64,000 nt of DNA. It comes from Lyophyllum atratum. Lineage: Eukaryota; Basidiomycota; Agaricomycetes; Agaricales; Lyophyllaceae. The notes beneath the pieces are model-generated. The model searched no databases, was not told the origin of the DNA, and was given only the letters and a program-made list of their open reading frames with translations. Position 1 is the stretch's first letter. Every line of letters begins with the position of its first letter. The position numbers and the translations under genes were made by a program. Location: assembly GCA_014905825.1 (NCBI GenBank), contig JACGCN010000004.1:1860001-1924000 (forward strand). The letters are read 5' to 3'. Shown one piece after another: positions 11,901 through 20,349 of the stretch.

Positions 11901-14900
11901 GGGAGGCTTCCTCTATCTTTCCTGGCTCTCGCGACCACGCCCATCAGCGTCGATGTTGCGGAACCAAACTCGGAACCAACGGGCTCAAGGTACACTGCGG
12001 TATCCAGCAAGTTCATCGGATATCGCCAGTCCTTCTCCGCTAGTCCTTCTGCCCGACGCGCTTCTAGCGTACCCATAGCGTCTGGGACCGTCGTCGATGC
12101 CCAGAACAACCTGTTCAGACAACAGGAGGCTCTGCGACGCCGACTTCGCATTTCTGAACCTCAGGACACCCTCAAGATTATTGCTCGTACCCTTGCTTCT
12201 GTTCTTGTGCCATGCCCTGGGTGTTGACGTCGCAGAACGACCTCTCCCGTGCCCACCTAGCTCGCGTTTTAGGTCTCCAGGCATCCTTGAGAACCCCGGC
12301 TGCGCCTCGTTCGCTCACCGGCGATATTCGACTCCCAGCGCGCTCGTACAGATCCGTTCGCCTTGGACGATATCTCAGCAATCGCTGGAGCGATCTCCTT
12401 AAATCCTAGCTCTTTCAATGCGCATCGCCGTCCGCTTTCCGCCAATGTAAAGGTCTATGACATTTCGCCCAACCGTTCGCACTCAGCGTCGCGCTCAACG
12501 TCGTCCATATCCTCACCCTACCATTCTGACTGTATCTCGGCAACCGTTGGAGCGATTTCCGTAAATCCTGGATCGTTCGACTCGCATCGTCAACCACGTT
12601 CCGCCAATATGCGGGTTTATGGCATTCCGGTCGTCCGTTCGTGCTCAGTGTCACGCTCAAGGTCGTTCTCACCCTTCCACCAAGCCCCACCGCATTACAC
12701 CGTTCCTGCGACCACGCCCTCGGCGTTGACGTTGCAGAACCGGTTTATCTTTGCTTTTATAGCTCTCTTAGTGGGAGGTCACGAACTCTCAAGTCCCAAG
12801 TGGTTTACAGTGTTCATTGCTGGCATTCTAGCTCGTTGAACCCTCGGCTTGCGTGGATGGGCTGCCTCTAGCTACCCTGACCCGTGGGGTGGCATTCTAT
12901 GCCTCTGGGACCCGCCATTGCATCTTAGAACGACCCAGCCGGATGATCAGGACCTAACGACCGGCAACGACGCGTTCTAGAGCCCCGGGACGTCTTCAAG
13001 ACCCTTAGTCACCGTATCCACAGCGCCTGGGACCGTCGTCGACACCCGGAACGATCTGTTCGGACGATAGGAGGCCCAGCGACCGCTGACTTCGCATTTC
13101 TGGCCCCCGCGACATCACGGAGACAGCCTACCACAACATACGACCATAGCATCGCTCATTTACGCTGAAAGACGACTACCTCCGCTTAGGATACGGTTCT
13201 ATCGGGTCCCCGCGTCTCCCGAGCCCCTGAAGCTGTGTGGACGGACAGTCATGCGCTGTCCTGACCCATTGGGTAGCTCGGAGCTCATTCATACGTCTTT
13301 TGGGGCCTAGCTACGCCTCCAGAAGGCTGTTCAAGCTATTGGCAGTCCTGGCGCTTCGGCCAGCTCCCTCATCGCCGCCTCTCACGATTCGGCTGACTTT
13401 ACGACAGCCACCATGCACTACCAACCTCTTTCGAGCACCTAGCACCCTTGTCAGGGGTCAAGACTGACGCTCATGACGACTACATCGACCAAACCCTATA
13501 TACAAGGCTGAGAAGTTGTCAGATTCGTCGGCGGACCCTGCTCCGGCTTACTTCACGCTTCACCAAAATAACGACACTGTTCCTGCGACCACACCCTAGG
13601 CGTTGACGTTGCAGAACTGTTTCCTCCTCGCCTGACTCCCACAGCAGACATTGCCACTTCTCGAGCCTCGGCACTTGTTTCCAACCCTGTTCTGTGACCC
13701 GCGTCATCTTTTATCTACCCTGCGGCGTGTACCTCTGCAGCCAAGAGCGGCTCTTTCATGCGACGTCGATGGCCAACCTCACTCTTTCATGCCCCGAGAT
13801 GTCTTTAGGAACCCCAGGCATGACTACGAGACCAGATGCGCAGACTTTGGACGTTCTGCAACCGTGCGTTATGCATTGATGTTGCAAGACTGTCTCTCAC
13901 CTCGGCTGGGGGGCCCTCAACATGGAGATCCCATCCGTCTCTCAGCTCTCGCGACCACACTTTCGGTGTTGACGTTGCGGAGCTGTTCTCCACATATTCC
14001 ACTTATCCGTGACTGCAACAATGTCCTCTCGCGTTTCGCCCCTCCCAAGCTCCAGGACGTCTACAAGATTACGTTCCCTCTCAGACGGTCGCGCCGAACA
14101 GGTTTCCTAGCTGGACACCTGCGATAGTACGGCTCGCTGCCGTGTCAACATTGGCATCTCTTTGCTGTTTGGACCATATCTCGACAACGGCTGCACCGAT
14201 TCCTCCGATTCTCGATGTTCTTAGTTCTCCTCGTCAAACACTACCCGCCAGTATGCGAGTTTATGGGATTCCGCTTAGCAGTCCTCCCTCTTTCACGATT
14301 TCGCATGTTTCCGGCGTTTCGATGATATCTCGACAACTGTTGGCGCGATTTCCCTAAATCATGGCTTATTCGACTCTCCTCGTCGACTGCGTGCTGCCGA
14401 TATTGTTCACCTCCCCCCACATTCGTGCTGCATAGGATGTACCGACATTTTGTCAATTAACTTCAAGGTCATTTGTATCTTCGTACTTTTAGATGGGGTT
14501 GGCATCGAAAGGAGTGAAACATGTTCTTGCGACCATGTCTGCGGACACTGACGTTGCAGAAAATGTAATCCCTAATGACGCCTATGGATGAACGCTGCAT
14601 GCATATCTACTATGTCTCATGCGACTCGCTCCTTTCGTCTTGCGACCGCACCTTGGGTGCTGATGTTGCAGGGTAGTTGTGATACTTGTCACTCGACACT
14701 TTGCTGGATATGGTCAGGTACTCACTCTAGTACCACCTGAAGTTCCTTTTGATGTCACTGTCTCAACGGATACCCATGTCTTCACACATCCCAGTTGTCA
14801 GCTGGGGGGCTTTTGCGTTGACGTTGCGGGACTTTCTCTATCGCCGTCACGATGTTTACAGTCTACTCAACATTGGATGGACACAATATAACCTTGGCTC

Positions 14901-16797
14901 CACTCCTCACTCCCACCACGTCAAGATCATCATGTGGCTCATTCCTCACTCTTACCATGTAGAGACCATCGTGTGCCTCATTCGTCGCTCACGAGATGAG
15001 TTCCCGTGACCGCGCCCTTTGGTGTTGATGTCACGGAACTGGACTCCTATGTTCTCTCCTCCTCTGGAAGTGGAAACTGGAGAGCCAAATCCTGGTGATT
15101 GTTTTCATACCCGCCCGCCCCCCCCCTAGTCCCAGGATTGCTTTCTCTACCCGACCGCACCTTTTGTTGCCATGATTATGCCATATCCCAATCATTTTCC
15201 TTCAACCTTCAGCCCTCAGGTTTACCTCCACGTGTTTGGGTACTTATCTCGTGTACATCTGAACCACTTCAGTATGCACACGGGAGAAGTGGGGGGCTGT
15301 AGGGGGGAGGTATAGGTATCGAGGACTATATACCGTCTCCTCAGCCTGACGTAGCACAGCGGCCCCACTGGAGCCGCTAAAGGATGCAGCGATGGAAGAG
15401 ATACAATATGGAGGATCTCCGACCACCCTTCTGCTATCCTCAGTGTGATGGCAGGCACATATGGCAGTAAGGCTAGGACTGGCAAAGCCTCCGATGACTT
15501 ATCGCCTTTTCATTCTGACATGGCACGGCGGCCCCACTGGAGCTGCCCAAGGATACAGAGAATAGGGATAGGATATGGAGGATCTCCAACCACACATCTG
15601 CTATCCTCAGTGCAATGGCAAGTGCATATAGCCATAAGGCTACGACTGGCAAAGCCTCCAACAACCTAGCGCCTTCCCAGCCTGGCATGGCGCAGCGGCC
15701 CCACTGGACCCTCTGGAGGATATGAAGGGATGATAGAGGGTACAATGGATATGTAACCACCCTCCTGCTATCCTCATCGCAATGACAGATGGAGTGGCGG
15801 TATATTGGGGTTCAGGAGGCTTCCTTCAACTAGCGCTTCGAGCGCTTCTCAACCGTGGAACAGAAATTTTGGATGGAAATTTTTTCTTCTTTTTTCGAAA
15901 CTGGGGGGCCCATTGTTCTGGGTGAATTATTCTCTTTTACTTTGTCTTGACTTTCAACCTTAGCATTTGGGGGGCCATTGTATGCCTACTTTGCTTTCTG
16001 CTGCATGCCCTCTGGACATGGGGGGGCACTGTGACGGTGGTGTATTGGACTGGGCCACTGGACATGCCCAAAGGTCATGGACAACAGTAGTATACAATTA
16101 GTCATCACAAGTTGTATTCCGAGATCTTCCTTAGAACACAACAAGCACACTTTTACCCCCTCGTCGACCCTCCCTAAGGATCTCCGAGCCCGTGCTCACC
16201 TACGGTACATCGCGTACACCGCCGCCCCTGTGTAGGGTGACAGCACCCCTCCTCTAGGGTCACAAGAGTCCTGCAAAGGACGACATTGCCCCTTAGCAGG
16301 GTTACAGCTAGGTGCGACCGCCATCGCGCCCGGAGCACGCGTGGGCAGGGAACCTCAACAGGTGGCCCACCCCGCAGCTCTGCCTTCCGGACCCGGCTTC
16401 AACCAACGAGAAGTCCGTGGACGCCCGATGTCACCGCCCGGCATCACAGACACTTAGGTCATAAAAACAGCGGGATGACTTGAAAGGACGTACGATATTC
16501 GTTGCAACCTCCGCAGTTGGTACCAGGATATAGGAACTGGTAGACATCACCGCAGCTGCGACAAGAAGGCCATTCCTTGTCAGCCTGGTTCTCTCTGGCT
16601 TTGCAAATGCCGCATTGAGTTCCAGTCATCAGCTCATGAGACGCGCCGCAAGTATCGCAAGTGTTCACGCCTTCCTGGAAGGTTCCGTTGGCACGCTGAT
16701 TACAATGGCCGCAGTGACCATCCTTGTCAAGGTATGGATCAGAATAGTGAGAACAGCCAGAGCAACGACGGTTAAGGATCTGTGAATGCAGCGGCAT
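2964..16797 (-). CDS. Tandem alpha-type protein kinase with N-terminal CxxC zinc-ribbon region; two introns hold transposons
   Basis: Atypical (MHCK/eEF2K-like) Ser/Thr kinase. My exons, minus strand: 16797-16494, 8925-8816, 8763-8599, 8548-8379, 5397-5223, 5170-5086, 5026-4851, 4792-4609, 4559-4338, 4285-4210, 4152-3765, 3710-3518, 3472-3236, 3184-3130, 3075-2964; total 2652 nt, 883 aa, every junction in phase. Residues 1-100 carry six CxxC pairs (CSGC, CGHC, CDTC, CGIC, CRSC, CGGC). Alpha-kinase domain 1 spans about 350-588: AFAHFALENSGGQLVFADIQG, then FDLMVHT, the GGLGDRGLTG loop and the zinc motif HKCNSICKALGL. Domain 2, about 640-883, repeats the layout (ALSHYAYSKYDGEFLLSDF, FKMHT, HVCNNVCLGL) but lacks the DxQG and Gly-loop residues, so it is probably a pseudokinase. 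Two introns contain the LTR element and the DNA transposon. Substrate unknown. Confidence 0.86.
5449..5483 (+). repeat. Left terminal inverted repeat of the DNA transposon
   Basis: 35 bp, exact reverse complement of 8341-8375; TA target duplication directly outside (5447-5448). Confidence 0.9.
5733..8121 (+). CDS. DDE transposase of the Tc1/mariner (IS630) superfamily
   Basis: Catalyses cut-and-paste transposition of the surrounding element. Exons 5733-5876, 5943-7918 and 7974-8121 join in phase to 755 aa. The first exon (MPKRKAHILSRL..., ending in a basic stretch SPRKKRKVRV that could be a nuclear localisation signal) is spliced at CTCAG to the main exon. An N-terminal helix-turn-helix is visible (RPISIRTAHRYLQLLGYRF). 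The catalytic acidic residues fit LWLHDES (first D), IYDNAPSH (second D) and FHCELNFIEQCWGYAKR (third, E of the IE pair). A long insert between the second and third carries a Cys-rich patch (KCKPGIVDCCCRR). The last exon gives the family-typical tail FMSAYQLGLNGRQAAWA...HRVLPEKIL. I see no frameshift or stop, so it may be active. This lineage is common in basidiomycetes, where it is usually annotated only as 'DDE superfamily endonuclease'. Confidence 0.88.
8341..8375 (-). repeat. Right terminal inverted repeat of the DNA transposon
   Basis: 35 bp, exact reverse complement of 5449-5483; TA target duplication directly outside (8376-8377). Confidence 0.9.
8939..9357 (+). repeat. 5' LTR
   Basis: 419 bp, TG...CA ends, same length as and by eye identical to 16030-16448. 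Preceded by the target duplication GACAC. Confidence 0.93.
9359..9375 (+). other. Candidate primer binding site of the LTR element
   Basis: One base after the left LTR the sequence is TGGTGGGGGCACC, as expected for pairing with a tRNA 3' CCA end. I cannot name the tRNA. Confidence 0.5.
9421..9790 (+). repeat. ~61-bp tandem array with higher-order structure inside the LTR element
   Basis: Six units of roughly 58-65 bp, each with a GYTGY half (GATGTTGC type) followed by a GCGAC half and CTCTGA or CCCCGA. Units 1 and 4, 2 and 5, 3 and 6 resemble each other most, so the array is a ~184-bp three-unit block present twice. Units 1 and 4 contain the near-perfect inverted repeat AGCTGCG/CGCAGCT. Confidence 0.75.
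10440..14360 (+). repeat. Dispersed ~150-200-bp repeats of the LTR element interior
   Basis: A block containing CTCGGCAACCGTTGGAGCGAT, a CTCGCCTCGTCAA stretch and GGGTTTATGGCATTCCG recurs in diverged form near 10440-10600, 10640-10740, 12360-12500, 12530-12680 and 14160-14360. No reading frame is conserved between copies. Confidence 0.6.
10767..15034 (+). repeat. Recurrent ~29-nt covarying hairpin motif in the LTR element (about 12 copies)
   Basis: Copies at 10767, 11178, 11350, 11931, 12207, 12708, 13585, 13858, 13951, 14529, 14642 and 15006, each about 28-30 nt. Layout: a 5' GCGAC arm, one C, an inner 4-5 nt arm, a 3-4 nt loop, the inner complementary arm, TGAC or TGAT, then GTTGC. The outer arms pair (GCGAC with GTTGC) and the inner arms pair (ACGCC with GGCGT). 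Several copies differ by paired changes: GCACC/GGTGC at 14642, TGTC/GACA at 14529, ACAC/GTGT at 13951, outer GTGAC/GTCAC at 15006, outer GCAAC/GTTGC at 13858. Confidence 0.75.
15352..15860 (+). repeat. ~168-bp tandem repeat, three copies, 3' part of the LTR element
   Basis: GGCCCCACTGGA recurs at 15361, 15530 and 15697, each followed by similar text (GGAGGATCTCC, CTGCTATCCTCAGT, ACTGGCAAAGCCTCC). No open frame runs through it. Confidence 0.75.
16014..16029 (+). other. Polypurine tract of the LTR element
   Basis: A run of seven G (ACATGGGGGGGCAC) abuts the right LTR. Similar TGGGGGGC runs recur further inside the element (about 13907, 14804, 15292, 15903, 15970), so several PPT-like tracts exist. 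Confidence 0.65.
16030..16448 (+). repeat. 3' LTR
   Basis: 419 bp, by eye identical to 8939-9357; followed directly by the second GACAC. Identity of the two LTRs implies a recent insertion. Confidence 0.93.
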
Positions 16798-16840
16798 TCT
16801 GTTTAGATAAATGAGGGTGTTTGCATGCTAAGCTACTCAC

Positions 16841-17070
16841 CGGATTTTATGGGTTGAGGTAGGTGAGCGCTTTGGCTCAAATGTGCTGCTTTGACGGAAT
16901 CGCTTGGGCCGATTCGCTTTGGCGGTATAGCTTTGACGATAATCGCTTGGGCCGATTCGCTTTGGCGGTATAGCTTTGACGGAATCGCTTTGACAGAATT
17001 GCTGACGTCCGAGACTAATACTCAGCTGCTTGTCCCAGATGTTTTTGGATAGTAACGAGGACAAGAAGAC
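16841..17070 (-). promoter_or_regulatory. Probable non-coding first exon / leader of the alpha-kinase gene
   Basis: On the minus strand a good donor (CCG then GTGAGT at 16840) and an acceptor AACAG at 16803-16799 would remove an intron just before the ATG at 16797. The upstream exon stays open in frame but has no ATG before a stop, so I take it as 5' UTR. It contains a direct duplication of about 52 bp (around 16900-16985) built from CGCTTGGGCCGATTCGCTTTG-like text. Confidence 0.5.
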
Positions 17071-17088
17071 GCTTCGATTATTATGTAG

Positions 17089-18662
17089 CTAGGAAAGGCT
17101 ATAATCATGCTCCATCTGTTCAATCATACCCCTAAATATGTTCCATCCCTCCGATGCCACAAGATTTGGGCTCCCGATGACTTGGTATACTTGCTCGCAA
17201 ACCGCTACAGTTTCATCACTGCCAAACTGAAGTACTTCATGATCAGCATGCTCCGCAATAAGTCGATCAATGTCTGTCTCGGGGACCTTGATGAGACAAT
17301 GCGTCCCATTCCACTCCTCTGGTTGTTTATAGAAGTCAATGCGTCGTTTACCGCTTGGAAGTGACGTTTTTTTCTGCTTGCGGATAACGTGGTACTTGTG
17401 TTCCTCCAAGACTATGTCAAGGCGCGCTTGGACAATCTTGGCCCACAACCAAGTAGCAACAGCTCTAAAACTCGGTAAGTATCACTAAATGGAATATGGT
17501 AGGGATATGCTTACTTGTGGACTAGATCATTGGGATGATAGCCACCGTCAATTCGGCCATGGTGATACTCATGCTGAATATTGCGAAGGTGATTCTCAAG
17601 GAGCGGATGCCAGGCTCTCTCACGCGTAATGTTGTAGACACTCTTGACGGTTCTGAAGGGTGGCACCGTCTCGATATCGAGATCAGGAAGGTAGAGCTGT
17701 CTGTTAACGAGTCTAAGAAATACAGTAAGCATGAGGCATGACCATAACTCACCGTAGTACCCCTTGGGCAGCAAGGAGGGGTCCAAGTTCAGTACCCTTA
17801 TCAGCCGCAACGACAGATGGCATTCCTAGCAAACTATAAGCATCGCATATCAGCATAAGTAAAGAAACTCACCGCCGCATTCCTTGACAGTCTGTAAGTA
17901 TAACGCGATGGGGACTCTCGTATCTCGAGCATTGGGGACTGCCCTAAGACAAAGCTCTAGGCGAGACCACTTATCAACGATGCCCCAGATGGCGATCCCC
18001 ATGTCTGCGACCAACTTCTCATGCCCGTCAACGCACCACTCCTCATTTGGACCAGCGGACCAGAGCGTTGAAGTATGAACTTTTCGCGTCAAGGGATGAC
18101 GTGCAGCAACAGCAACAGGATCATGCTGCCGTTGGAAGGCATTGATGAATTCACTGTAGTGATGCAATAGTTAGGACCACGGGGACATAATGAATTGTTC
18201 AAGACTTACCGACTAACATGGTAACCTTGAAGCCTTAACTTCTCTTTCACACTACGGCTTCCCCATCGACCTAATGGGTCCTCCGCAATGATAGTCAGGA
18301 TTGCAGCACCTTTATCAATCTCTGTGAGCCCGCTTTGACGTGTTGTTCGCAATGAAAATTTCTTGATAATACTCTCTACTGAACGTAGGCTAAGGACGTG
18401 TCAGTGTAATCAGCGGGAGCTTATTAAGTCGGAATAGGACTCACCCGATTTGAATACCGTCGTCTTCTAGCAGAAGATTTGGAATGTCCTTCTGAAGGGC
18501 ATTTTGGTTGAGGTGTTGCTGGATGAGTTGAGGAAGGTTAGGGTGATTCTTGACTTCAATGCACAGGTCAGTAGTAGTATTTGGTGCATGAGAAAGTAGT
18601 CAAGACGCACGAAGGGATCCCTTAGAGTGTTGGTTAGTACCAGATGGGTTGTTACGAGGCAT
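17089..18662 (-). CDS. Integrase-core (DDE, retroviral-integrase fold) domain protein of the basidiomycete multi-copy family
   Basis: The ATG at 18662-18660 (MPRNNPSGTNQHSKGSL) starts a spliced gene of several exons. Recognisable blocks in order: LNQNALQKDIPNLLLEDDG; an HTH-like GAAILTIIAEDPLGRWGSRS; VKEKLRLQGYHVSR; HPLTRKVHTSTLW; WCVDGHEKL (first catalytic D) with GIVDKWSRLELCLRA; after an intron GMPSVVAADKGTELGPLL (second D); and SVYNITRERAWHPL (catalytic E) followed by HHGRIDGGYHPNDLVHK. The C-terminal exon (WLWAKIVQARLDIVLEE ... IEQMEHDYSLS) ends at 17089. This is the DDE integrase layout found in many uncharacterised Agaricomycete proteins; whether it is a domesticated gene or the core of a mobile element is not settled. 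I see no terminal repeats around it. Its stop lies close to the first exon of the alpha-kinase gene on the same strand. Confidence 0.78.
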
Positions 18663-20340
18663 AGTAGGACGAGCTAGGGGAGAATTAAGCAGCATATTTG
18701 CCTCAGGCAAGCTTATAAGGGCAGTGGACAGCATGACCCCATGCATTGGCCATTGTCGAGACAATTGAGGCATTGTATGTTGACGACGACTTGTATTGTG
18801 CTACTATTACAATGCCCTACTTCACGTGCCTTGACGCGTCAAGTTTGAGTTAGGATAGGAGAGAAGATAAGCTAAGGAGAATACACTTACAAGTTACTAT
18901 AGTGCGGCTCATAGCCACCTTAGAAACCCTGTCTATAATTCAAGTTCGAGTAACTTAGTAAATAAGATAAGCTACGGAGAATATACTTACAAGATGTTTC
19001 GATTTTTGGGACGCACTTGGTTCACTAACTTCAAAGTAGTGCTGTCTATAATTCAAGTTCGAGTAAGAATAGTAGTGGAGATAAGCTAAGGGGAATACAC
19101 TTACAAGTCACTAGAGCGGCTCATACTTACCGCTCTACATATGGCAAACCGACTTGTTTGGTCTTGTGGGTCCACGAAACGCGCGAGGCGTGAAAACAGG
19201 TGTCCACTATATCGTGTTCGGTGAGATGCGTAGCACCACAGTAGTTGGAGCCACAGAAACGGTCGGAATTGAAGACAGGTGGTTTATAGGTCTAATCTGG
19301 TAGAGAAATCGGGATATGAGAGGTCATCTGCATCGAGGTGAGGCTGTTCAACAGCACTAGAGTTAACCGACTTCAAATGGCTTATCAAAGCCTTATCTAA
19401 ATTAGTGATACGACCCTTCACTCCGACCAGTGACAACTATCAACCTATGCTCTCTCTCTCCTGACTCGCACTTCCTCTGTTATCCGCACCTTCAGTTCCC
19501 GAATATGGAATGTCTGGACTCGGCGTGGTTAGACTCCCACAGCAGCGCCAATGACATCGATTCACACGTCCTCAAATGCTAGAAGCGCTTAGAAGCAAAG
19601 ACAGGATATATGTCTTGAAGCTGGAAGAGCTTGGTCTCGTAAACGATAGGAGGTGAGCTTCTGCTCTTTTTCCTGCCGTCATGGCCGCCCAGCGAGAAAC
19701 TGGCGCGCGTTGTTCACTATACCGTCGTGGTCCCGATGCTGACCTTTTTCCGACCGAAACAAGACCCCGGGTCGATTTGCTCAGCGTTCTAGGAACTTGC
19801 GCCCGAAAGCGAACCCGCTAGCAAGGGCGTCATTGCCCTCCCAACACCCGACAGTCGAATGTACAGTTTCTTCTCTGACTTCACGCCCTTGGACTTGCTC
19901 ACACGATAACTGTTCCAGTCCTTTCCGAAACCCCCGGCGAATGCCTGTCGAACATCTACACCACTCCCTGGCACACGGAAAGCCCCTTTTCACCTACTCA
20001 GGACTCTCGTTCTTGATCTCGACGAGACTCTGATTCATTCGATGTCGCCGTCTTTACATTCAACTGGTAGTGGAGGATCTGGGCTGCTTCGTTTGGGCCC
20101 TGGGGTCGTTTAATAGCGGTAGAAGGGGGCCAGTCATCAGGCTACGCGTCTACGGAGATGTTGCAGGGAACCAGGGCGAAATGGGTGACTCAACAACGGT
20201 GGCCGCGTGTGGAAGGTTGACGAGGAACATGAACTCCCAAGGTGAGCTAGTACCAATCGACTTTAGTCCACGACCCGCTCAGCAGGATGCTACAGGAACC
20301 CATGTGTGACCTCACTCCCTCACACGTAGCCCATCTCGCG
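18663..20340. other. 1.7-kb gap with a repeat cluster
   Basis: No gene recognised. The part at 18860-19110 is repetitive (separate entry). The rest (19110-20340) has only short frames without domain signatures and probably includes the promoter of the ancestor of the following pseudogene. Confidence 0.5.
18864..19108 (-). repeat. Three ~100-115-bp repeat units with splice-like signals
   Basis: GATAAGCTAAGGAGAATACA-like text ends each unit at 18864-18894, 18965-18994 and 19080-19108; CTGTCTATAATTCAAGTTCG recurs at 18929 and 19042. On the minus strand every unit reads CTT followed by GTAAGTRTATTC (a consensus 5' splice site), and AATTATAG (an acceptor) ~60-65 nt later, leaving 40-55-nt exon-like segments between. 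It lies 5' of the integrase gene on the same strand, so it could be repeated leader exons. Confidence 0.55.
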
Positions 20341-20349
20341 GCCTACTAC

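Larger units (their letters stand above)
8939..16448 (+). mobile_element. Non-coding LTR retrotransposon (LARD-type), young insertion
   Basis: 7510 bp bounded by two 419-bp LTRs that read as identical (TGTGACGG...CATCACA), flanked by the 5-bp target duplication GACAC (8934-8938 and 16449-16453). A primer-binding-like TGG stretch follows the left LTR and a G7 polypurine tract precedes the right LTR, giving plus orientation. The 6.7-kb interior contains no gag, protease, RT, RNase H or integrase motif in any frame; the longest open frame (208 aa, 10785-11411) is low-complexity and overlaps repeats. This fits a large retrotransposon derivative mobilised in trans. It lies in the first coding intron of the alpha-kinase gene, in opposite orientation. 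Confidence 0.92.
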
